Below are positions 21,101 to 30,732 of a DNA stretch of 37,017 nt, piece by piece. Source of the stretch: Leucogyrophana mollusca (lineage: Eukaryota; Basidiomycota; Agaricomycetes; Boletales); NCBI GenBank assembly GCA_021014945.1, contig MU266588.1, forward strand, positions 1-37,017, written 5' to 3'. Numbering within the stretch: position 1 is the stretch's first letter; every line of letters begins with the position of its first letter. Position numbers and translations under genes: made by a program. The notes beneath the pieces are model-generated. The model worked only from the letters and a program-made list of their open reading frames with translations, ran no database searches and was not told the DNA's origin.

Positions 21101-21914
21101 AGAAGGTTACTGACGTTGCTGCGGACGAGGTGTGTGATGGGTTGGTAGGGCAAATTCTGTGCTGGATATTGATCCCATTTCTAGGTGTTCTTCCACAAAT
21201 TCTTCTCAAGGAAAAATGAGAAGGAAAAGGGGAAACCCACAAAAGTTGAAGAATCTGGTGACGAAGATGGTGCCGATGAAAGTGAGGAAGAAGGGCATTC
21301 TATTGCGGATGACGATGAAGAAGACAGAGAAGCTTCTGGGGAAAATGAGGAGGAGAACGACGAGGAGAACGACGAGGAAGATAGTGATGCTGAGGAAGCT
21401 GAGATCTGGAAGGTAAGCCTGTGGTGCCCTCCCGCGCAGCAATCATTTTCGTTCCCAACCAAGATTTTTTCATTAGGCTATGCAAGCAACAATGCCGCCC
21501 ATGGCGGGTGATGAGGACCTCATGGAAGACAGCGATAGTGACGAGATACCCTCCGGTCTTGACGATGACGACGACGACGACGACGAGCCGGAGGGTGAAA
21601 GCGACAGGCAGGACGAGGATGATGAGGGATCGGCTGATGCGTTGTCACTTGCTGAAGGGTCTGACAACGAAGACCTCGTTGACATTGACGATATCCCGCA
21701 GGGTCTCATCGATTTCGACGGATCCGACAGCGAAAATGGGGAGGATGGAGCAGAAGAGGAATGGGGCGGATTTTCTGGAGCCGACAACGGGAAGCGCAAA
21801 CGCGAGGACGAGTCGAAGGGTAGCAAGCGGAAAAAATTGAAGAGCTTGCCTACGTTTGCGAGCTACGAAGACTACGCGAAGATGATCGAGGATGGTCCGG
21901 AAGACGACATATAA
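18145..21914 (+). CDS. MAK21: Ribosome biogenesis protein Mak21/Noc1 (CBF family)
   Basis: This protein is needed for maturation and export of 60S pre-ribosomes, in complex with Noc2 in the nucleolus. Exons are 18145-18351, 18421-19064, 19147-19261, 19316-19435, 19493-20130, 20190-20559, 20618-20761, 20827-21129, 21185-21412 and 21477-21914, giving 1068 residues. Conserved blocks include WYFEDWLKKFFFSVLQTLE (about 295-320) and LTYVRTQAISLIYTLLREKP, then the CBF domain (about 580-800) with SRYFRTLYSSL, LLFKSLKAD, VLVSGGAGATEFIVGGLYLL and YDPRKRDP. FFHKFFSRKNEKEK closes the core. A Lys-rich loop lies near 520-545. Residues 840-1030 are highly acidic, and the extreme C-terminus is KSLPTFASYEDYAKMIED, typical of the family. 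Length agrees with yeast Mak21 (about 1025). All introns are GT-AG. Confidence 0.95.
21561..21584 (+). repeat. GAC trinucleotide run (poly-Asp)
   Basis: Eight consecutive Asp codons (one GAT, the rest GAC) form a simple repeat in the acidic tail of Mak21, residues 952-959. Such tracts vary in length between strains. Confidence 0.85.
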
Positions 21915-22111
21915 TGTATTTACCTCTAGACTCTAGCATGGGAGAAAATGTGCCACCCGTCATATGTGCCTCCGCCTGAGGCAGCTTTCCGCGAAGCTGA
22001 ATGAAAGTGGTTGATACATGGATGGCCAATAGACTACAAGCGAACTGTCCGCGCCATCGCATAGCATTGATAACAGGGGGGCTTGTCTATCGACAGTAGT
22101 TCTCGACACTC

Positions 22112-23805
22112 TTATTCTTCCCCTCCTCTACCGATGTGTCCGACAGAGCTTTCCTCGTTTCTGGTGCGAGAGGCAGCTCGAAATCCCGAAAGCTCTACCT
22201 CAGCATGAGCCATCTGAGCCTGGGGATAAGAGCTACTTGCTCGAAGGTTGAACAAGATACGGGATGCAAGGACGCTGTGTATGGTGACCTGCAGCCTATA
22301 CATGGTTTATCTCGTCGGCATTACTTCTTTTGCTGGAGTGACAATAAGGACACGCAACGAGTCCAATGATTCGCTGAATGAATCCTGACAAAGGGTATCC
22401 TCAGGCCTTTTGAACTACTGCCAATCTGAACGGAGTGCTTACCGGAGCAACGGCAGCGATGACAATGTTTATAGTTGAAACGCCCTATAAGCGATCGCAT
22501 CGCATGCAAGGTTTGCGTTAGTACTTGGGGGAAGAATTATGGCCAACTGACAGGAAATGCAAGCGATATAGGTCACGCCATCCTGATATAGGGCGAGAAT
22601 GAGAGGACTATTGGTTTCACGGTAGTGACGAAATTGTCTGAAGGTTGTGAGACATAATAGCACTGAATAGCGTTCGGCGTGTGCTCGTCGATAGGTTATT
22701 CGAAGGAGGAAACAATATTGCTCACTGGTCTCATAGACAATGAGAAATCCATATTGAATAGCGCTCCCTCTCCCTGTCTGGAACACACATTCGTCGCTAG
22801 ATGTCGTTGCTATTCTCCAAGAAAGGTCCTTCAGCTCGCCGGACGGCTCTAACCAAAGGATCAAGCGTACAGGTACTCGACGGTTCGGCATCGTCCACGA
22901 AGATGGATAAGCCCTCTGCTGCTGCAATAAATATCTTTTAAAAGAGCTGGAATCAATGGTCAGGTTAGTCTCCTTGAAATCTGGAAACCGCACCGCGGCG
23001 AGCACCAGTAAAGCTGTGAGCAGTCTTCGACTCCGGTGCCAAAATGCGTAGGCTCGTAGAACTAGCAAGCCTGTGACGCGAGGCATCAGCGATAAGTTCC
23101 GCTCAGGGATCAATCTCAACCTTCTGCGAATACAATGCTAGTGACATGGAGTACTGGGGAGTCAAAAGGCGTCAGTCGAGCCTTACTTGCAAGCTACTGC
23201 TACATAGACTGACGATCTGACGCCCAGCTGAAATGGCTGCACTTGAGGCTTCGCTTTAGCTTCGGGTATGGTTTTATCCCTGTACGAAGCACCTACATCC
23301 TCGTCCTCGCGGAAGTTTAATGCGGCTATATGCCGGGTGGGTGGGTACTTGCTGAAACTAAGGCTTAACGATGACTCACAGTACGAAGTCATTCCCACCG
23401 CAGCGAAGGGCAGGTACCTCGAGAACGTGAACACTATTCGAGTAGCTTCCCACTTTTTACCCCACATCCAATGGACCTATAGTATCAACGCTAATATGCG
23501 GGCCGAAAAGAAAATCCTAACGAAGAAAGCATACCTCGGAGGAGAGGGTGATGCAGTAATCGAAGACCTGGGAGGGCCGTGGTCAGTGCCACCTAGAACG
23601 GAGCCGATCTTTTTGACGACCACACCAGCAATCCCAGCCCTGCAACTTTCGAGAAGGTGAGATGTGGTTCGTCCCGATAGCAGACCTACGATACATACCA
23701 TTGGCATACTGCAAACATGCGCTGTTGGGTCGCCATGTAAACAAGTTTTGTGCAAGGACGCACCTTAGCGGTCTGTATGCCGACACTGGGGAATGTTACT
23801 GACAT
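22112..23805 (-). CDS. DUF6533-type multi-pass membrane protein
   Basis: This is a basidiomycete-specific membrane protein of unknown function. Supported exons on the minus strand are 23805-23764, 23708-23699 (10 nt), 23639-23626 (14 nt), 23567-23535, 23476-23380, 23153-23121, 23070-22994, 22921-22726, 22662-22553, 22484-22443, 22384-22359 and 22295-22112. They give the family signature: YANGLGLLVFDYCITLSSEV, then a W-x-KKW block and RYLPFA, then VFAEGLLVLRAYAFWHRS, LYQDGVTYIACIS, STINIVIAAVAP and LQVTIHSVLASRILFNLR. Family members have about six or seven membrane spans. Exon content between 23379 and 23154 is not resolved. The junction 22553/22484 needs a splice one base away from any GT. 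The gene could therefore be mildly damaged or use an unusual site. Coordinates of the middle are approximate. Confidence 0.65.
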
Positions 23806-25066
23806 AGTAGAAGAGTGTTAGTATCGAGCGCTGACTGTTTTCCTATATATTATACCGGGCGAACCCTGAAATAGCCACGGTGAGGCGCAGCCCTGTGTTG
23901 AAGCTGATCTTGACCGTCAGAAATGGCACAGGTTGCTTTCTGATGACTCGGGCCCGGTTTGTTTGGCCCATCGGAGAGGTACACGGAATGAGAGTCCTAT
24001 TCGAGAGAGAAGTGGTCATTATTCGCTTGAAAAATGTCTTAGAAGCCATGAATCATCGGCGACAGCACAACAAAAGCTCGTTCGAGATTCGGGTCAGAGA
24101 TAATCGTGCTAGGATGGTGCAAATTTGTCTCCCAGAATGCAAAACCTTGATCGGAGCGTGTGGACTTGAGTAGCCTGGCCATTCCGCGGAGTGGTAATTA
24201 CCTTCAGCCAATGAGATGCGTGGTCTAATAAAAGGATCTCACGACACAGATAGAGTTGGGCAAATAGGCGATTTACACAGGAGGTGTCGGATGAATGATC
24301 ATCTAATCTGCACTGGCTCGGAAATCTAAGAAGTCATCGTAACGAGATCTTTCACAGATTCAGATACATACGTTGGCTCGAAACTCAGTCAGCCCACCAA
24401 CAGGTTCCAGATTGCACCTATTCCGATTCGCGGGTGCTTATTAGGTGGCGGGGGAGAATTTACGAAAGACATGTCCAAGGCTGCCTTCTTCGCTGAAGAA
24501 GTGTCCAAAATTCGTTGGTCTTCAGTCAAGGTTCTCGCAGAAAGCTTCTCCACGCCGAAAAGGTCGGGTAGAGTTATCATATTATTCCGAAGCATCCCAG
24601 TCTCGTTTGTCGTTACCCTGCTTCTTAGGGCTTTTCGTTGAGGGAGCCATCCGAGACGAAGCCACATGACATATCATCAATGATCATGGACCTGAGTGTT
24701 ACCGCCTCCCGCATCGTTGAGAAGTGTACCGAGCTGTGCCAGTTTATGTTGCCCGAGCGACGTTACTTACAGGACGTTACTTTGTGAATTGTCGACTTGC
24801 TTGTTGGTGGAAGGCGCACAGCCTCCGACATCTTTACTGTCGATCACAGAATCCGACACAGCTCCCGGCAAACATATACAAATCTCCCAACGATTCAAGA
24901 TCACGTCCTCCGTTCCTCCTTCTGTTCCTCCAGTACTGCTGTGCGGTATTCCCCCTTCGTTTCTTCTCCCTTCCCCTGTTTATTTTTATTCCCATTTCCA
25001 AGTCGCTCTTTTTTGTTTTGCTTTATTGTGCAGTCTTACATATACGTCGGCCTACTAACATTAACG
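23806..25066. other. Intergenic, no firm gene
   Basis: About 1.26 kb between the DUF6533-type gene and the small membrane protein gene, with their divergent promoters. Open frames on both strands at 23843-24173 and 24389-24669 resemble chance frames. A pyrimidine-rich stretch (about 24900-25030) just before the next ATG looks like a 5' leader. I could not find a domain. Confidence 0.45.
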
Positions 25067-25718
25067 ATGATGAGTGAGTGGTACTAATCAACACTGATGC
25101 TCAACCTGTGCTGCAGTGGTACTTACAGAAGGGCACGCAGGTTTTTCATTGATACCCGCTGCAGCAGTGATGTTGCTGGCAACCCTTCCGGTTGCACGAG
25201 CTGATTTGCAGTGCCATATCAAAATGTATGTTCCATGTTCCTTCATATTCGTCCCAAATGCGTTTTAATAGGTGGCATGGTACGTCCAGTGACGGCACTG
25301 ACATATGCGGGTGGGCGAACGCCCATGGTGGTCTTGCTATCGCCTGCGTTGGTGCATTCGGTTCGTACATACCAAACTATCGACGTCGTCATACTGGCGC
25401 TGATCGGGCTGATGTATGGGCTATAGCGGCGCTAATCATGTTTTTTGGGTTCTGTATCTATTCCTTCCGATTCGGGAACACCGGAAAAGCAGAACCGATG
25501 TCGCCTATGGCGTTCACGCCAAGCCGTCCACCTCAGCTCCCTCCGATATACACAGGGTCGGGACCATACCCTTTCGAGGGCCAGGGGCCTCAGCAACCTC
25601 CCCCCAACGTGAGTGATGACGCTCTTTGAATTCGATGTCCGACATCTCATGATTGGTACAGCCTTATGCACCCCAGCGGCTCCAGGCTGCTCCAGCGTAC
25701 GCAGGATATGCGGTATAG
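25067..25718 (+). CDS. Small membrane protein, unknown family
   Basis: I do not recognise this gene. Exons are 25067-25073 (7 nt), 25117-25225, 25272-25608 and 25662-25718, giving 169 residues. The N-terminus has a signal-anchor or signal peptide (FSLIPAAAVMLLATLPVARA, about residues 12-31). A luminal or extracellular segment contains CHIKMWHG, DGTDICGWANAHGG and AIACVGAFG. A second span lies about residues 87-105 (AIAALIMFFGFCIYSF). The C-terminal 55 residues are Pro/Tyr/Gln-rich (PPQLPPIYTGSG, AAPAYAGYAV), like tails that bind SH3 or WW domains. Introns are short (43-53 nt) with GT-AG ends. The three starting ATGs (MMM) blur the exact start. All frames join without conflict, which supports the model. 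Confidence 0.7.
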
Positions 25719-26200
25719 TTCCCAGCTTTGCGACGAGGCCCTTCCGTCGTGCGAGTATGACGTCGTAATGTGTTTGGACCAATTGGTGACCGCATTGATT
25801 TATTATGATAGAATTTCGAGTCGGCTCCATTGCAACGAAACGTAGTCCTTTTGTGCAGTGTGTCCGTGGAAACGCCGCCGTCAATCAGCAACGAGCTTGA
25901 CTTGGAGTTCTTTGTTCATCGTGTTATTTTGATAACTTTCTAGGTGATCTGATTGCACGGGGCCCCGTTCTTCGCACGAGGGTCCCGATGGTGTTCTCCG
26001 GCTCCGGGCGCTGAGCCAAGGGTTAGTGTTCAAGCTTTAAATCGCGATGCTAGAACCGCCTTTAGTCTGATTTCTCATTGTTCGGTTCGTTGGTGGTATA
26101 TAAGAGTGAATAAATAACACTGAACTTTTTTCTCACCTTTCTTGAGAGACTGTCTCAGTCTGAGAATCGGAAGCGGAGTAGAGATAGTCTTGTGGTCGCA
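25719..26200. other. Intergenic, promoter of MSB1-like gene
   Basis: About 480 nt that contain a TATATAA site near the right end (listed separately) and nothing else I could recognise. Confidence 0.5.
26097..26103 (+). promoter_or_regulatory. TATA box of MSB1-like gene
   Basis: TATATAA lies about 98 nt upstream of the ATG at 26201. The stretch between is rich in A/T, then GAGACTGTCTC, a short palindrome at about 26145. Confidence 0.55.
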
Positions 26201-29200
26201 ATGACCCAAGGTGAAGCCGACCCTGAGAAATTGCCGCTCAAGTTCCTGATTCCTTGTTTACCGTATCATCTTCCCCCGAGGTCGTCGCAGAGCGCACCCA
26301 CCGAGTCCTCCTTTTCATCTTTCCTATCCATGCCCAGCATATTCTCTCGTTCAAGAACAAATTCTACACCAGCAAAGAAATTCGCCGTAACTACCGCAGG
26401 AGGAACCGGGGAGTTAGATGAGTTTGGGCGCGTAACGAGCAGAGGCTCGTCGAATACCGCTGTGCCACTCACTTTCAGCGGTAAAAAGGATAAAGACAAA
26501 GAGAAAAAGAAGGCTCAGGAGGCGAAGCTCAGGTCAAGGACTATAAGTTCGTCCAAAGACAGAGCGGATAACGACCTTGGCGACCTCGTTGCTCAGATCC
26601 CAGACGGCAGTTTTCTTCTCCTTAACCTCGACCGCCCACGGGATGAATCTGGCGAGGAGCGGACGCTAGAGTACGACTACGGCTATCTTTCCTACGAACG
26701 GCATGTCATCCTCGGTCTCGACGAGATCGCCCGCCTCGTGGACGTCGTTGCTAGCGAGCTCGGCTCACGGTGTCTTACCACACCTTTCATTTTCTCCACC
26801 CTCGCGCTCGACATTTCAGCGTCCGCAATAAAAAGGCTCATCCGCGCTTTTCTGGATACCTGTTCGAACCCTAGCTCTGCAGACGCTGAGCGGCGGTGGC
26901 GCGAGGAGGCCAGGTTTGCCGGGCCGCATGAGCTTGGGATGTGTATTCGCTGGGGCCTTGCGCGGGTCGTAAGAGTTGTTGCAGGACAGGCCGTGCGTGG
27001 GCTGATTTCTTGGGACCACTATATCGAGTTTCGTGATTCCGAAGCAGGTACGCAGTCCATTTCACATTTTCACATCGACCATGAGGCTTTCATTGCATGA
27101 CGATCCATAACTAACTTTGCTCCCCCGCAGCGCTCAATTACCCGCCGACGCACTTTGCTACTTTTCTCCCGAATCTCCCTCCTGTTTTGAACTCTGTTCT
27201 TCTGACCCTGCTGAGCCTTTTAATACGGTTTACGGCGCACAGCGCTTCGTCGGGACATACCCCGCCCACGCTTTCCCCCTTGTTTGGGCCTCTGCTTTTT
27301 GGTCTCGGGCCTGCTACACTCGCATTCCATCATACCTACATTCATTACCTGCGTGCTGTCAACGCGATGGAACACATTATGCTCGCCTTCATTCGCTGGC
27401 AAGATGCTCCAAAAGCGTCGCTCTCCCCTGACATTGCCAACTCCCCTGCCTCCCTCGGAAGCGCAACCTCCCTCGGCGTTCCCACGCGCCTCAAAGACTG
27501 GATCAGGGGATATCCTGCCATGCTTCCCTTTTTGCATGTGAAGAACAAACAGGAGAGGCCACAAGCAAGAAGGGGTGCTCGCACCGTACGCATAGTGAGC
27601 GTGCGGAGGAACGTGCGGATGTATTCCCCAGACTTGGTCAAGACCGCTGCCGGATGGGCGCAGCGTCCAAGGCTTGACCCAAACGACCACGGGCTCTCTG
27701 GCTCGAAGGAGTGGGAACGCATCGCCCCGAGTGCACTGAAGCTTCAGCCGAGATACTCGGAGGGGTATAAGAAGCGTATGGATTTGCCTTCTAACTTCCA
27801 TCCATATACCGGTCCATCGATGTCGAGTGTCCCGTCGACGACTTCGAGCACCTCGTCGACGCTGTCAGATGACGGGGTTGGGGTCGGCTTGGGGCTCGGG
27901 GGCGCGAGGGAGGGTGAGGATAGGTTTGGGACATTAGCGGAGCTGAAGTGGGGGGAGTTTGAGGCAATGGGGTTTGGGACTCTTGGAGCAGATGAGAAGA
28001 AGCTCCAGTTTGATCTGACGGAGGGCGCAAGGACGGTACGTGTCGTATTCTGGTCATCGATTTTGCTCCTGCATCTCACATCCACATGTTATATTTCGTG
28101 GCACAGGCCAGAGCTGCCAAGCGCGCTACCCTCAACTGGAACGATTTTTCCACCGCCGGTTTCTCCAGGAACGATGCCCCCCTCAATGCCACGCTCCAAT
28201 TCAGCACTCCTGTTGCACATACAATATCCTCTTGGCCCACTCACAGCGCAGACATCACCAAAAAGCTCAAGAAAACCCAGCGTACGCTCCCGCCGTTTGG
28301 ATGGGACACGGAACCGGTTATGGGTTCCGAGGAGATGATCGAAGAAGCGTTTTTGGATGTTTTTTGCGATTTAGTGTATGGCGGTGGGTGGATGGATGTA
28401 GAGAGGGGTGAAGACACTGATAGAGAGTGTAATTGGGCACTGGTGAGAATATTCAACTCAGGGGCCTAGGCGCAATGGTGCTGATATTATGATAGATCGA
28501 GTTCAAGTCACTTCCTATTACGAAAACCCCCGCAACACCTGGTAGTGATCCCCGTACATCCACGACGCTGATCCTCTTTGAGGAATTTGTACCTTTAGAG
28601 TATAGGCAGCAGCTCGCGAAGGAGTCGGGGTCCAAACGACGGCTTCCTTTCTTGTTCTCTCCATCTGGAAAATCCAAACAGTGGAAACCCGCGCCTACGC
28701 TTAACGGCCGTCCATACGTCGTCGGACACGTACCCAAGAGCCCTTCGTATCGCGAGGTGGAGTTCGAGGGGCTCCTGAGGACAAATGGGAGCTCTACGAA
28801 GATCCTGTCTCTTTCGAAGCCTGCTCCTCCGCTGCCACCCGGCGCCACACTCTCGCCGCCCACAGCGACTACGGAGCGCCCGCACACGCCCCGGCCACCG
28901 ATCTCTAACCCTCTCTACGTCCCGCCCACAAAACCACAGACCCACACCCTCGAGCGCACGCAGTCTGACACCCCGCTCACCCCTGGAAGCACGACGAAGA
29001 AGTCGCGTTTTCGGATCCCCGTGCCCAGTCCTGGAGGGGCACGTCGATCGGGGATTGTACCAGCGGAGTACTCGACAGTCGACTTCGAGACGAGGATGGC
29101 GAGTTATAGTGATGATGAGTATAGTAGTGGCGGCAATGGAGGAAGTACGCTAACGCCTGCAGAGAAGCAGGAGAGGAGGATGTCGAGGGATGATGCATGG

Positions 29201-30229
29201 GTTGATATTCTGGTTGCGACGCACGGTAGGAGGATGGGCGCGCAGGAGGCGGAGAGGAGAGGTGGAAGGGGTGGAAGGGTGGATCCCGAACTGGCGAGTC
29301 AGGAGGTTGCGCAGGTCCTTGCGGGCGTGCGTGCCCGGTCCCCGTTGTCTGATGAGGAGGACGATCGTACTGCAGAACGAGCCCCTGATCCAGTCGTGGC
29401 CCACGTGCCAGAGCCTGTAGAGCCGGAACAGGACAACGACCCAGACATTGATTCTGTGATGTCGTATCCCACTACCAAGCGGTTGGGCTATTTCGATCTG
29501 CACCCCGAAAGAAGGCCGGGAGGTGCTCGCCCTCAGCCGCAGGAGATACCACAATCTGTCGCCGACACTGATGAGGAAGATATACCAGATGAGGCTGTTT
29601 ATGGCTCCCCAGAACGACCTCCCTCTCTTCCTCCCAAATCCCTGCGACGATCTATCGACACGGAAGATAGCGAGTACCCGCCCAGCCCTTGTCCTGTCCG
29701 CGAAATCGAAGTTCCCGAGTTTTCCAACGGCGAAGCACATAGAGAGGAGAAAGAGAAGGAGAGTGGGCATTCAAGAGCTGAATCTACGACGCTGCCAATT
29801 CTCTTGCAACAACATGCCCCCGAGCTTGCCAAGACCCCTTCACCACAAAGCAAGACTGCAGCATTGATTGAGATGTATCGGGAACGCGAGAAGAAGTCGG
29901 CGAGTCCCATTGCTGTGACTCCACCATCTCGTTTGCCCGTGCGTTCGTCGTCGCTGCAGACCAAGGAGGCTGCGCTGCCACCTGTTCCCAGTGATACCCC
30001 GTCACCATCGCCGTCTCCAACGCAAACTAGCACCCCTGCGCCGGTGATCATCGTACCAGAGCCTCAAGCAGAGGTTATACCCGAGCCTGAAGCAGATATC
30101 GAGGTGGACCCCGAGCAATTGGAGCCTCCTCAACTTCTTTTCGAGGGGTCAGGACGCGACAGCCCCGGCCGCTACGTGCACGGAGCTCCGTTGCACAACG
30201 TCTTGGAAGAGGAGGAAGAGGAGGAATAG
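26201..30229 (+). CDS. Msb1/Mug8-domain protein (RhoGAP-like, morphogenesis)
   Basis: Homologues (Msb1 in yeast, Mug8 in fission yeast) work at sites of polarised growth with Cdc42/Rho1 signalling; the domain is distantly RhoGAP-like. Exons are 26201-27047, 27131-28035, 28107-28442 and 28496-30229, giving 1273 residues. The conserved region starts near residue 132 (IPDGSFLLLNLDRP) and includes YDYGYLSYERHVILGLDEIA, ELGSRCLTTPFIFSTLALDI, IKRLIRAFLDTCS and, after the first intron, LNYPPTHFATFLPNLPPVLN and YLRAVNAMEHIMLAFIRWQD. It continues to about residue 720 (LPFLFSPSGKSKQWKP). A Ser/Gly-rich insert splits it around 510-550. The remainder is Pro/Ser/Glu-rich and disordered with a Glu-only end of seven residues. 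I chose ATG 26201; the frame is open slightly upstream, but only through GTG. Confidence 0.82.
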
Positions 30230-30732
30230 ACTGCCTCCGCCCTTACCATCTCGCCCGCCCATCGTGTATATGCCCACCCACTATGCATATCCTTCCCCGT
30301 CCACCGATACCCTTTGTCAGGGCTGGAATCTGGATTTTTGAAGTTGAATCGCTTTACGATACAATACGCCGTTCCTTTCTTTCTTATTCTTTTTTTGCTA
30401 ACTCTGCTAATTATCAACTCGGGTCGCTTGAACGTTTCATAGTTTTCTCGCTATGTTGTCCTCTCCTTTTTTGCCTCGTATACCGCCTTTTGCGTAGTTA
30501 GTATTTCCAGCCAATTTCCAGCTTGGAATAGTGCAGAACATATGATGCTCAACATGTCTTTTGCCTACTTGTTTGTCGACTGACGCCACGCCTGTCGAAT
30601 CGTGTGTCTGTCCAGCTGGTGACTTGGCTCGGATAACCGAGAATTATTCTTGGTATCAGATCCATTCAACCAGAAGCGTCAGTGAAGGGCGCCAGTCATT
30701 GCTGACCTCTTATCTCTAGTACTTGACTCGAT
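30230..30732. other. Intergenic, MSB1-like to oxoprolinase-like gene
   Basis: About 500 nt of pyrimidine-rich 3' flank and the 5' region of the next gene. No coding or regulatory element was recognised. Confidence 0.5.

Noticed and set aside
24686..25058. Open frames before the small membrane protein
   Set aside because: Pyrimidine-rich leader DNA gives Leu/Phe/Ser-rich frames by composition alone.
29150..29770. 206-codon antisense frame within the MSB1-like gene
   Set aside because: Shadow of the Pro/Glu-rich coding strand; no family features.
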